The notes under the pieces are model-generated. The model ran no database searches. It was not told the DNA's origin and saw only the letters and a list, made by a program, of their open reading frames with translations. A stretch of 64,000 nucleotides of DNA from Otis tarda (Eukaryota > Chordata > Aves > Otidiformes > Otididae): NCBI GenBank assembly GCA_026413225.1, contig CM048552.1:169582053-169646052 (forward strand), in the 5' to 3' direction. Made by a program: the position numbers and the translations under genes. This document shows, piece after piece, positions 53,801 to 64,000 of the stretch (positions are counted from its first letter, which is position 1; every line of letters starts with the position of its first letter).

Positions 53801-56800
53801 GACATCTATGCATCTTTCCTCCTTTGGAGTTTTGGTATCTGTACTCCAGATTTGGCTGAAGAGGCTCTGATATTATAACACTTCTGTAAGTAAACCTGAC
53901 AGGTTAGAACATGAGCTTATATTCTCTCTACAGACATTTATGGTAACTAGGATTTCCCTAGTGAATACTGTTTGTAGAACTGTGTTTCTAACATTTCATT
54001 TCTACCTGCTGATCCTGCCTGCCATAGGAAACGTGAATGCTGCTTGATTCCCATGTAAGCTGAAAGTGTGTCAGGTACTCTTAAATCTTACAACTGTGCA
54101 TGGTTTCTATCTAATCCTTTACATTGGCCTTATCACCACGATGACGCAGTGTCTTACGCACTATATGTAGAGAAGATCACTGTGCTCATAATTCTAGATC
54201 AGGTGTTTAGTTGTTGCCAAGGGTTTTGAAATGTTCCAGATAAGACATGGTAAGAGATAATAAACTGAGATGATTGTCTTCATATATCCTCTGAAGGCAA
54301 TTTGATTTTTCAAGTTATGTTTGCAATAACACTGAACACATAAAGACATTGATGTATTTTAACACTGTTGCTAGAAATCATAAACAATTTTTGTTGTTCT
54401 AACTCCATGATGGAAAAGAATCAGCCAACCTGTTTTGTTTGCCCTCAGGTCATAGCAAAGTGTTGTACGGTTCACAAAATTAAAAATGGCAATGAATAAG
54501 CAACTGAATTCTTTCTTCTGTGTTTCCAGAAATTAAAAGTGATTTATTTTCACTAGCCTAATCTTTACCTCTTATTTGTTCACTTAATGTCTCTCTGACT
54601 TCATAGCTTCACAGATGTGGCTGCATTTTTCTGAGAGGCGCAAGGAAACTGCAGCTGCAATTTTATTTTTACTGTAAACTACAGCAAAGCGTAAGGTTTG
54701 GGTTATTAAAGAAACTGCACAAAATTTGCTAAGACAAAAAGAGGCAAAAAGCACAGGGAAATGCAAAGTTATCTGGACAAAAAGTCTCTGTTCCTGGGTT
54801 AATTAAAAGAGGAGTAAAAGAGTAAGAATATGTTTTAAAGAGAAAGCAAAGGAAAAACATAAAAATTCAAAGGAAAAAATAAGGTATAAGTTATCAGCTG
54901 TAAGAGGTAAAAGGGCTCAGGACCTTTTTTTAACAAGCTAAACTCTTTACAGAGCAAAATCAGCTTTCAATGCACAAAAATTTTCTCAAGACAGAAGACA
55001 TTTTTCCTTAAACTGAAAGATAGAGTGCTCCGTGTGATAGTTACCTCTCACTGTAGTGTTGGATTCCAGGGTGCAACAGGAACAGAAAGGATTGATGGAA
55101 AGCTGCGCATCTATCATTAAACATCAATCTGCTTCTCAGTTAAGAAAATCACACAAAAGTGAGACATGACTGTACAATTTTGCATTGCATTTCCAACAGA
55201 ATAATTACAAGAAACAGTAGTATGAGGTCTCCTTTCAAGTTTATGTTAAACGTTTATGATCCATTGCCATTAATTGTTCGTGGTCTGCAAATTAGGGAAA
55301 ATACTTTATTGGCATAAAATCAGAGCAGTAATGAGAGATATGGTACCTTGAATACTAATCTCTCATCATGTCCTCCTGCACACCCTTGGTGTCCTACCTG
55401 AGCTCTCCAGCTCCTGCTTCTTTAGACGAAGAGAGTTTCCTCAGAGAAAGCAGCAGTAGACAGAAGGACTCAGGCACATTTTTTTTTTTGCATTTACTGT
55501 TCCTGCCTCACCCTTGCTACAATTTTGAGAGCATAAGTGCAAAAGCAAATTATCACAGTGTTAGTAAACGTGATTATAACACCTCTGCTTTTACATGGTG
55601 CATGGGTGCCCTACTTTCTTTGACTTGTATAAATGAGTAGTGAGGTGCTACACCTTTATCTTGCTAAGCTGTGCTTACTGTAGAGTAGAGGTACAAACAC
55701 AAAAAGTTACCATGAAGTAGCCAGTGCATCAACAAGCATTTGCATCCTAGCCTTTCTCATTGATTTGTTATGTGTATGCACGTACGCTAGAGGCATTTCT
55801 GCCACTGCTCTTTTCAAACAAACTAACCAGCCAAAGATTCAGGATCTTTCCAATTGTTCTTTTAAAGAGATGAGTAATTTTAGAGTCATGATTTTCTTCA
55901 GTGCAATTCTGTGCATTCGATTTTCTACATGGAAAGAAACAGCACGCCACAGCTCATAAATGTAAATTTATTTTAGTTAACAAACTCCAAAAGCTTTCCC
56001 TGTAAGCTTTTTCTCCTAAGATTTTCCCACACTGTCTCTAGACCCATGCTCTGTTTCAGCACACTTCTTCCAGTCTCTGGATCAACCCCTTTGTGTCTGT
56101 TTCAACATGTGAATCCCAACACAATTTCACACATCAAGAGATTGAGTTACTGAGCAGGCCTGGTGAAACAGAGTGCGGGCAGATGAGAAGGAAGGGAGTA
56201 ATCAGTGACATGAATCTGTTTCTAGCAGCTATTTTCAATGAAGATGAGTCTTCACGACGCCAAAATATCACAGTGAGAGCAGGTCAGTAGAGAAGCCACC
56301 AGCTCCTTTAGCTCCAGTGCTTTACTAAAACGCTGTGCAGATGATTACCTGACCTAGAAACTGGCATATCCACTGCCATGGCGACCCTGCGACCATGGTA
56401 TGTGTTAGCTGTGGGCTGGTGAGGTACCACTTCAGCTGCTTCGGTTTCCAGGTGTCTAAGTCTGTGGGTTCAGTGAGGGTGGAGAGAATTTCCTTCACTT
56501 GCTGGCGGTTTGAAAAGCCACTGTGCAGGCCTAAGGAGAATATGCATTTTACATTTAAAAAAATAGCAAAGGAATTATGAGTTTTAGCATACTTTTGACC
56601 CTTCTATTCAAAATGAGTTAATTAAACTCCAGAGATGAGAAGACCTATTGCAACATTGGGAACATTGACCTTTCCCTTTGACTGTCACCTTATTTAAATA
56701 ATTCCAGGTTTAATTAACTGACTTGGAATGAATTGATAAAGGGTTACTGTCACTTAGAATTTCTCCTCTTTGAAATGCACCAGTTCTGTGCAATTGCTGT

Positions 56801-58114
56801 AGCCTCCTATGTTCACTCTAATTATTAAAGTGAATAGTTTTAAAAGTTAGATTTTTACTTTTAGGTGTCTAATAACTGGCTTGTAAATACAACTGGAAAT
56901 GTTTACTAGGATAAATCATACATAACATATACATAAACATCCAAATATATGATGGTCTATAACATTTATCTGGATCAGTCACTCTTAAAAAGTTAGGTTT
57001 TTTGTTGTAGTCCACAAATATACAGAAAAGGTGTTGGTGGTGTTATTTTTTAGCATGAATTGTAATAACACTTCAGGAAGATTTACAAGTCCCAGCTTGC
57101 CAAACTTGGTAAGAATTCTAGCTCGAGATCCTGTTTATTGAAAAGTACCTTCAAAATACCTGAGAAAATAATTTGGCTATGTTGATCAAGGTAGTCTGTA
57201 GGCTGAGGTTACAATTTTACCAGAAAAAAAAAAAAGAGTGTTTTTCTTTTTAACCTTTCTATTCTAATACACTCACACTTGTCTTTAGCTGGAAAGCCAA
57301 GGAATGACTGAGAAATGAGAAATTTCTTCTCTTCTCTTGGAGAGGTGGAGGAATATCTTTCCAGGACACGAGTGATGCAGCCTTGGGATATTGTGCTCTG
57401 AGACCGGCACAGCTCTGCTGGCAAAAAAGAAAAACACCCTCTAGAGTAGTAGTAACAGCACAACTGCACTTCTTCTGGTTTAATATAGTTCACTTTCTTA
57501 TGGTGAGACTGTAAACTGCTGTTAAGCTGGTTTCACTGGTGTAAATAATATTTACAGTCCAACTGTTCACAGGTAGGGATCTTGGTATTGTAAACTGCCA
57601 AAGTGCCCATAATGCAGATTTGGCTTAAGATATCAAACTAAGTAATAGATCATTATGTCATCCGTTACCGAAATCCACAGTAGAAGCTCTGTGGAATATC
57701 TTAGTCTGAATCTCTAAGGTCAAGTATCTTCATTTTGTGGATCATAGACAGGACCATTACAAAAGATGTATCCAGAGTCAACATACTGAAGAGGATCCAA
57801 AACACGTAGCCACTGCTAAAGCTGGATGGTCCATTTAGAGTGAAATCTTGTGGCCTTATGTGAAAATACATGGCACACACCTCTTTCCATACTTACAGTA
57901 GACATAATTTTTGGGATGCCTATCGGCATGGGGAGCATGAACCTTGCAAAAATGGTTCTCATGCCTATGCAAGAAACCTACAGAAAGCCAGATCTGAATG
58001 TGTCAGATCTATCACATCTTCACTGGGTATACTGCTTATGTAGTAACATGAACTGGGCTCTTTTGAAGCACATTCAATAAAAAGTGCTTTATACGTCTTT
58101 CTGTGCTTTGTATG
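50841..58114. other. Probable intron, unique sequence
   Basis: No mobile element is recognised. A (CA)n microsatellite occurs at 52515-52532 and a T-run at about 53686-53701. The open stretch 52253-52364 has exon-like edges but a doubtful phase; it is listed under findings. Confidence 0.5.
52515..52532. repeat. (CA)n microsatellite
   Basis: Nine CA units inside a TA/CA-rich neighbourhood. Confidence 0.9.
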
Positions 58115-58814
58115 TGTGGTGGTTTAGGCCGGATCACCACACAGTTTCTTATTCACCCTCCCCCTACCCAGTGGGACAGGGGAGAGAAATTGGGAAGAAA
58201 GGAAAACTCGTGGGTTGAGATAAAAACAGTTTACTGAAAATACTAAAAAACTACAAAGCTAACAGGATATAAGGATATTAATATATACAAAATATACCAA
58301 ATGAACAATGTACAATTTCTCACCACCCGATGTCCGAATGACCGACGCAGCCCGTCCTGAGCAGCGATCACAGGAATGACACCGAGCAGCAAGCAAAGGG
58401 GGGAGAGCAAGGTAGAGGGAATGATGCCAGCAAGCAAGAGAGAAGAAAAGGATGCCAAGGGTGCCCGAAACGGATACCCAACAAGAATGCCCGAACAGAA
58501 AAGGATAGGATGCCAGAAAAGGATTACCCCCTCCCGTGGGCAACCCCCACTTTATATTGAGCATGACGATTATGGCATGGAATACTCTCTTTGGCCAGTT
58601 TGGATCAATTATTCTGTCTGTCTTTCGCCCAGCTTCCCACATCTGCACATTAACGAGACCTTAATGAGACTTGGAAAGCCAGACAGTGTCCTTGGTCTCA
58701 TTAACAACAACTCGTATCATCAGAATGTTTTTATCAACATTCTTCACACACGAAATCCAAAACACACTTGCTACTGAGAAGAAAATTAACTCCATCCCTG
58801 CTGAAACCAGGACA
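58115..58814 (-). repeat. 3' LTR of the endogenous retrovirus (700 bp)
   Basis: On the minus strand it begins TGTCCTGGTTTCAG and ends CTAAACCACCACA, giving TG...CA ends with an imperfect inverted repeat. It contains TATAAAG (58556-58550) preceded by CGTCATGCTC, and an AGTAAA polyadenylation-signal variant (58235-58230). Promoter and early parts are homologous to the plus-strand solo LTR at 37.5 kb, although the rest differs. No second LTR copy occurs elsewhere in the window, so age cannot be estimated from paired LTRs. Confidence 0.9.
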
Positions 58815-58832
58815 GTATCCACCCCTTATTCC
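58815..58832 (-). other. Polypurine tract of the endogenous retrovirus
   Basis: The minus strand reads GGAATAAGGGGTGGATAC immediately before the LTR terminus TGTCC. A purine-rich run at this place is the plus-strand DNA priming site in retroviruses, which fixes the orientation and the LTR edge. Confidence 0.75.
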
Positions 58833-59235
58833 ATACCATTTACGTCATGCTTATAGGTATACACACAGATATCACTATCTCAATCTATGAGCTATCCCTC
58901 CAAAGTCTGTTGAGTTGATTTAGTCCATGACTTTGGGCCCCGTCTGTGATAGCAGTCTCTCAGGGCAGGAGAGATGGTATGTAGTGTGAAGTTGTTACAT
59001 ACTGCATCTGGAACTCGTAGCTGGTACCTCTGGTGCGGCTGGTGTATCACGTCCATGGTCTGCAAGTTGAAGATGTTGATCTCGAGGAAGTTGTTGGTCG
59101 CCAGTTCTGGTTCCATCACTGCTGCACGTCGCTCGGTTTCATCAAAGCTTGTTCTTCACTGATGAGGGTGATTCTTGCTGCAATACCTCTGATAGAACAT
59201 AAAAGAACTACAGACATGATTATATACAGTTCAAA
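58833..59235 (-). other. Spacer between integrase and 3' LTR, with a 75-codon open frame
   Basis: About 400 bp separate the end of pol from the polypurine tract. A minus-strand frame, 59119-58892, begins near an ATG at 59116 and reads LATNNFLEINIFNLQTMD and HQPHQRYQLRVPDAV. A 33-codon ATG frame precedes it in another phase. I see no fusion peptide, furin-type site or membrane anchor, so this is not a recognisable envelope. It could be the remnant of an envelope or accessory gene, or of a 3' pol extension. The function is unknown. Confidence 0.4.
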
Positions 59236-61620
59236 TTATTGGCTATTTTCACCTAGAATCAAATCTCCTTGAGGTACACATCGGACTTCCCCATCCTCCC
59301 GCATCACCCACCAAGTACATCCAGGTCCTTGAGCGAAAGCAATCCCATGGATGGGTTTGCCTTTGCCCAGAGGAGGAATAACCCAGACTGTTTTCCCCAA
59401 CATATTCCTTACATGCACCACAGGAACTTTATCACCATCTACAGTATGTAAAAGTTCAGATTGGGCAGGGCCAGCTCGATTGATGGATTCCCGAGTGTTG
59501 ACTAACCAAGTGGCTTTTGCTAAATGTTTGTCCCAGTTTTTGAAGGTTCCACCACCCATTGCTTTCAGTGTAGTTTTCAGCAGTCCATTGTACCGTTCAA
59601 TCTTTCCAGAGGCTGGTGCATGATAGGGGATGTGATATACCCATTCAATGCCATGCTCTTTGGCCCAGGTATCTATGAGGTTGTTTCGGAAATGAGTCCC
59701 ATTGTCTGATTCTATTCTGTCTGGAGTGCCATGTCTCCATAAGACTTGCTTCTCAAGGCCCAGGATAGTGTTTCGGGCGGTGGCATGGGGTACAGAATAT
59801 GTCTCTAGCCACTCAGTGGTTGCTTCTACCATTGTAAACACATAGCGCTTGCCTTGGCGAGTTTCTGGGAGTGTGATGTAATCAATCTGCCAGGCCTCTC
59901 CACATTTGTATTTCAGCCATCTTCCTCCATAACATAGAGGCTTTAGCCGCTTGGCTTGTTTGATTGCAGCACATGTCTCACAGTTGTGGATAACCTGTGC
60001 AATAGTGTCCATGGTTAAATCCACCCCTCGATCACGAGCCCATTTGTATGTTGCATCTCTTCCTTGATGGCCTGAGGTGTCATGGGCCCACCGAGCTAAA
60101 AATAGTTCACCCCTGTGTTGCCAGTCTAAGTCCACTTGAGAAACTTTAATCTTAGCAGCCTGATCCACTTGCTTGTTGTTTTGATGCTCTTCAGTGGCTC
60201 GACTCTTGGGTACATGGGCATCTACGTGACGTACTTTTACAACCAGCTTCTCTAACCGGGCAGCAATATCTTGCCACAGTGCGGCAGCCCAGATGGGTTT
60301 GCCTCTGCGCTGCCAGTTGCTCTGCTTCCATTGCTTTAACCAACCCCACAGAGCGTTTGCCACCATCCATGAGTCAGTGTAGAGATAGAGCTTTGGCCAT
60401 TTTTCCCGTTCAGCGATGTCTAAAGCCAGCTGGATGGCTTTCACCTCTGCAAACTGACTTGATTCACCTTGGCCTTCAGTGGCTCCTGCCACTCGTCGTG
60501 TAGGACTCCACACAGCAGCTTTCCACTTTTGATGTTTTCCTACAATACGACAGGATCCATCAGTGAACAGAGCATATCGCCTCTCATCTTCTGGGAGGTT
60601 GTTGTATGGTGGGGCTTCTTCAGCACATGTCACTTCTTCCTCTGGCGGCATTCCAAAATCTTTGCCTTCTGGCCAATCTGTGATTACTTCCAAGATTCCT
60701 GGGCGATTGGGGTTTCCTATTCAGGCTCGCTGTGTGATCAGTGCGACCCATTTACTCAATGTGGCATCAGTTGCATGATGTGTAGAAGGGACCTTCCCTT
60801 TGAACATCCAGCCCAGCACTGGCAGTCGTGGTGCCAGGAGGAGCTGTGCTTCAGTACCAATCACTTCTGAAGCAGCTCGAACTCCTTCGTATGCTGCCAG
60901 TATCTCTTTTTCAGTTGGAGTATAGCGGGCCTCAGATCCTCTATATCCCCGGCTCCAAAAGCCTAGGGGTCGACCTCGAGTCTCTCCTGGTGTTCTCTGC
61001 CAGAGACTCCAGGTAGGGCCATTCTCACCAGCTGCGGTGTAGAGGATGTTTTTCACATCTTGTCCTGTCCGGACTGGCCCAAGGGCTACTGCATGAGCAA
61101 TCTCCTGTTTAATTTGTTCAAAGGCTTGTTGCTGTTCAGGGCCCCATTTGAAATCATTCTTCTTTCGAGTCACTTCGTAGAGAGGGCTTACAATCATACT
61201 GTAATTTGGAATATGCATCCTCCAGAAACCCACAACGCCTAAGAAGGCTTGTGTTTCCTTTTTGTTAGCTGGTGGAGCCATAGCTGTTATTTTGTTGACC
61301 ACATCCATTGGAATTTGACGACGTCCATCTTGCCATTTTACTCCTAAAAACTGGATCTCTTGTGCAGGCCCTTTGAGTTTGCTTTGTTTAATGGCAAAAC
61401 CGGCTTTCAGAAGGACTTGGATTATTTTCTCCCCTTTCTCAAAAACTTCTTTTGCTGTGTTGCCCCATACGATGATGTCATCAATGTATTGCAGATGTTC
61501 TGGAGCTCCACCCTTTTCTAGTACAGTCTGGATCAGTCCATGGCAAATGGTGGGGCTGTGTTTCCACCCCTGGGGCAGTCGATTCCAGGTATACTGGATG
61601 TATATAGTATGAACTGCTAT
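59236..61620 (-). pseudogene. pol: Endogenous retrovirus pol: partial RT, RNase H, integrase
   Basis: One minus-strand frame is open from 61644 to the stop before 59236, except for a single TGA at 60723-60721. The RT part keeps LPQGW (about 61578) and the catalytic YIDD (61488-61477), but everything upstream is lost. Using the 485-residue segment after the TGA, RNase H has Asp45, Glu83, Asp107 and Asp177. Integrase has a zinc-binding His204/His209/Cys238/Cys241 set and catalytic Asp271, Asp330 and Glu366, with the expected 35 residues between the last two. The TTG at 60693 is not a real start; the frame simply continues through the stop. The catalytic residues survive, but the copy is defective because its front half is missing. 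Confidence 0.9.
60721..60723 (-). other. In-frame TGA interrupting pol between RT and RNase H
   Basis: The minus strand reads GAGCCTGAATAGG; the frame on both sides is the same (615 bases between reference codons, a multiple of three). It is the only break in the ~2.4 kb of remaining pol. A C-to-T change at a CGA codon is a common way to make TGA, but the ancestral codon cannot be known from one copy. Confidence 0.85.
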
Positions 61621-61667
61621 AAAAAAGATGACTTCTCTCTGGCCCTACAGCCAGGTGGCATCAACAG

Positions 61668-61747
61668 GACATCACTCACATTGCTGAGAGCTAGATGTCA
61701 GAGCTGGATGTCACTCACACTACTCAGAGCTAGCACCCTCCAGAGCA
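61668..61747. repeat. Imperfect ~40-bp tandem duplication
   Basis: Two units share ACATCACTCACA...GAGAGCTAG and TGTCACTCACA...CAGAGCTAG patterns, with several differences. They lie between the truncated retrovirus and the candidate exon. It is unclear whether they belong to the host intron or to an unrecognised part of the insertion. Confidence 0.6.
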
Positions 61748-61858
61748 GATGGGCTATGTCCACATTGTACAGCCCTGTGTTTTCCCTTGGCTCCACGTGA
61801 TGCCCCTTGGCCCATAAACCAGAATTTTTGTTTGTGTTTTGATTTCTTTTCAATACAG

Positions 61859-61930
61859 AGCACCAGAGTTACTGTGAAGGCTGTGTTGCAGCCTACAAAC
61901 AAAAGGAAAGTGAGGAGCATGAAACTGAAG
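61859..61930 (+). CDS. Candidate coding exon (72 nt) of an unidentified gene
   Basis: A strong acceptor (TTTGATTTCTTTTCAATACAG) precedes it and a consensus donor (AAG then GTAAGT) follows. Length is 72 nt, so it preserves phase. Two of three frames are open. Entered in phase 1, as required by the exon at 47461-47551, it reads HQSYCEGCVAAYKQK and then ESEEHETE, a charged segment with a Cys-x-x-Cys pair. The other open frame is basic (NKRKVRSMKLK). The ORF at 61787-61987 passes through it only because the flanking intron happens to be open. I do not recognise the protein. The paired splice sites make this the best exon candidate in the window. Confidence 0.55.
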
Positions 61931-63294
61931 GTAAGTGTGATACACAGGTGTGTATCTTACAGTGCAAAGCCTGCTAAGATACGGTGATAGGAAGATAAAG
62001 GGAATTAAACAGATCCAGCCTTGTCCAAGTTGCCTTTTGAGGTTGATTTCTAGAGTAAACTATTCCCCAAATTGAGGCTGGAAGAGAAGTAGCTTGAGTA
62101 GTTGTAAACACACCCGGGAGACAGGTGACTATTAACAGTGTGGGCACCTAGAGCAGAGTGCCCTGTCCCTCTGTTCCTGGGCCCTCTCTTATTTAGCTGT
62201 ACCAGCAAAGCTTGTCCACATAGTAGTCAAGATTTCCAAAATCATTTATACAATCCTCTTCACTTTCTTTCACTCTCTTGGGTTTTTTTGAATATGTATA
62301 TGTAATAGTGTATGTGTACCTATATATAACTATGTTGAATACTATAGGTTAGTAATACCATATATGTGCATACTGTTATGTATGTATGTGTTGATGTATA
62401 TGCAAGCATATGTGTGTAATTTTCTAGATTACTTTGAACTGTCAAATAAAGGTGTTTGTGGTTATTATTCATGACTCAGAAAGGCAAAGAAATAGCCCTA
62501 AGGAAGAGCAAAGAGAAATGCAGAGCTTACAGAAAGCACATCTCAATTTTATAGATGAGGATTTCAAAATATACTACTTGCTTTATAGTGTATCTATATC
62601 ATGAACCATCAATTACAATAGTCAGGAAAGTGATACCGCGGCTTAACGACATAGCACATTATTATCTGACCTAAAGAGCTGTGAGACACAACCTCCATCA
62701 AACCTGCTCTTATTATCACTTCGTACTTTCTGATCACATAGAATGGATTCTCTGTCTCCTTGTATAACTTGCAGGGACTATTTCACAATTCACTGGTGTC
62801 ATTTGCTGTACCTCATCATTTGCCTGATGAAAGAAAACAAAAAAAAAAAACTTCATTAAACAGCAAATAAAACTCAGAGTGAAGACAAAACATCCAGCAT
62901 GAATACTAGTAATTAGTTTCTTGTTACAAATGAATGTTTTGAAAGACTGGCTTAATGGTTAGGTTTTGGTTTGGAGGGGTTTTTTGCCCCTTTGTCTCTA
63001 ATATTTTTCTGGATGTAAATACTGATAGGGTTTGACATTATAAGAACTTCCACTCTGCCTCTTTGACCAGTGTTGCAAATAATAATATTATGATTTATTC
63101 TTTTTGCAGTGCTTAGCACCTTTGATTGCAATGCATTCAGAGAATGTGTTTATGAGCAATACAAATTAAGTCCTGAGCATAACAGGGATTTATGACTCTT
63201 GGGATGGGATTTAGTTCCCTAAATATAGGTATTCAATGACATACTATATGCACAGGGTATCTTTCTTGACCTCCCCATAATTGTCTTGTAGGTC
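61931..63294. other. Unique sequence, probable intron
   Basis: Degenerate TATG/TGTA alternation occurs at about 62285-62420 and an A-run at 62838-62849. A possible exon at 63110-63195 is listed separately. No transposon is recognised. Confidence 0.5.
63110..63195 (+). CDS. Possible terminal coding segment, weak
   Basis: A strong acceptor (TGATTTATTCTTTTTGCAG) is followed by a frame that, entered in phase 1 as both upstream exon candidates require, stays open for 27 codons and ends at TGA (63193-63195). It reads STFDCNAFRECVYEQYK and then a short tail. No donor is needed if it is the last exon, but no AATAAA or ATTAAA signal follows before the window ends. A run of this length can be open by chance, so the call is tentative. 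Confidence 0.2.
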
Positions 63295-63338
63295 CTGTGT
63301 CATATCTGTGTCATATCTGTGTCATATCTGTGTCATAT
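63295..63338. repeat. 11-bp minisatellite, four copies
   Basis: CTGTGTCATAT is repeated four times head to tail with no differences. It lies about 24 bp before the CR1 tail at 63362. Confidence 0.93.
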
Positions 63339-63361
63339 AGCCTAGGTACCTATCTCAGATT

Positions 63362-63500
63362 CACAGAATCATAGAATGGTTCAGGTTGGAAGGGACCTTT
63401 AAAGGTCATCTAGTCCAACCTCCTGTAAGAGGCAGGGACATCTTCGACCAGATCAGGTTGCTCAGAGCCCTGTGTAACCTGGCCTTGAGTGTTTCCGCCT
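63362..63500 (-). mobile_element. CR1 LINE 3' end fragment
   Basis: The plus strand shows CACAGAATCATAGAATGG, then GGTTGGAAGGGACC, AAAGGTCATCTAGTCCAACC and GCAGGGACATCTTCGACCAG, ending in the reverse of the ORF2 C-terminus near GTTTCCGCC. It is 5'-truncated and inactive, and belongs to the same broad subfamily as the 27.4-kb copy. Confidence 0.92.
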
Positions 63501-64000
63501 TGACCACTTGAAACAGCAAACTGCTATTTTTAGGTTCCTAGTCAGTCCTCATGAGTATTTTATACATTCTCAAAATGAGAAAAGTAAGGATTCATCCCTA
63601 AAGCAATGTTATGTACAAAGCTCCAACTGACTTGGGACAAAAGGAGCCATTCTGGACAGTGAGATCTGCTCCCTCACAAGTCTGAATTCAAATAAGAGAT
63701 CTTCTGGCTATAGCTGCACTACAAAGTCCACCTGAGTTGGCCAGAATCATGGGAGATCAGCTGATAGCCAGATTACACAGATTAATTGTGAAATGGACAT
63801 GAAGAGAAAGGTAGTACTGGAGTTAATTCTGCCATGAAAATACGTTCACAACTGGACAGTGCTGCTTCCTTTTTGGGTAGACCCACACTGAATGTTTAGG
63901 AAAGAGGAGATTATTCATTCCCATGTCCTTGACTCTGGGGCCAAATCTCTTCTTCTGTTCTGTATGTCTTGGCTTGTCCCCAAGGAAAGTAAGACATTTC
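63501..64000. other. Unique non-coding DNA
   Basis: No gene, repeat or mobile element is recognised to the end of the window. Confidence 0.6.

Larger units (their letters stand above)
58115..61620 (-). mobile_element. 5'-truncated endogenous retrovirus, ERVL-like
   Basis: Reading on the minus strand, the order is part of reverse transcriptase, RNase H, integrase, a ~420-bp spacer, a polypurine tract and a 700-bp LTR. Gag, protease, the first part of reverse transcriptase, the primer-binding site and the 5' LTR are missing, because retroviral similarity stops near 61605-61620. There is no room for a full envelope gene. Lack of envelope and the TGT...ACA LTR ends suggest the ERVL-like (class III, spuma-related) group, but this was not tested by phylogeny. 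The copy is defective. It lies opposite in strand to the candidate host exons. Confidence 0.88.

Noticed and set aside
61787-61987. 66-codon open frame read as one continuous gene
   Set aside because: It passes through both splice sites of the better-supported 72-nt exon; the intronic flanks are open by chance.
1-64000. tRNA genes, CRISPR arrays, prokaryotic operons or a defence-type system
   Set aside because: No tRNA-like box pairs, spaced repeats or operon structure were seen, and the repeats show that this is vertebrate nuclear DNA.

Overview
This is nuclear DNA from a bird. The evidence is the repeats: several CR1 LINE 3' ends with the avian-type tail (repeated ATTCTATG units), and LTRs and pol of the endogenous retrovirus families common in bird genomes. 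There are no mammalian-type L1 or Alu sequences. The sequence is AT-rich with long non-coding stretches, as expected of introns or intergenic DNA on a large chromosome. There is no bacterial-style gene organisation, and almost every short open frame looks like chance. The species cannot be named from this window.

Layout. Positions 1-27357 are mostly unique non-coding sequence with two short plus-strand CR1 tails (14361-14462, 17168-17301), a TA/CA microsatellite near 5.1 kb and a 23-bp tandem duplication near 6.8 kb. Positions 27358-38075 are transposon-rich: a 1.1-kb minus-strand CR1 with decayed reverse transcriptase, a 1168-bp solo LTR with an exact 5-bp target duplication (28937-30104), a truncated second copy of that LTR (35652-36215) and a different plus-strand solo LTR (37487-38075). 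Positions 38076-58114 are again mostly unique, with two CR1 tails, one old LTR and microsatellites. Positions 58115-61620 hold a minus-strand endogenous retrovirus truncated at its 5' side: part of reverse transcriptase, RNase H, integrase and the 3' LTR. Its pol frame is interrupted by only one stop codon. The last 2 kb are unique sequence, an 11-bp x4 minisatellite and a CR1 tail.

Host gene. Two short stretches look like exons of one plus-strand gene: 47461-47551 and 61859-61930. Each has an acceptor, a donor and an open frame, and the phase in which the first ends is one in which the second is open. A weaker third candidate (63110-63195) fits the same phase. I do not recognise the protein. 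If this is right, the endogenous retrovirus lies antisense inside an intron, about 240 bp upstream of an exon. I found no RNA genes, CRISPR arrays or novel multi-gene system.
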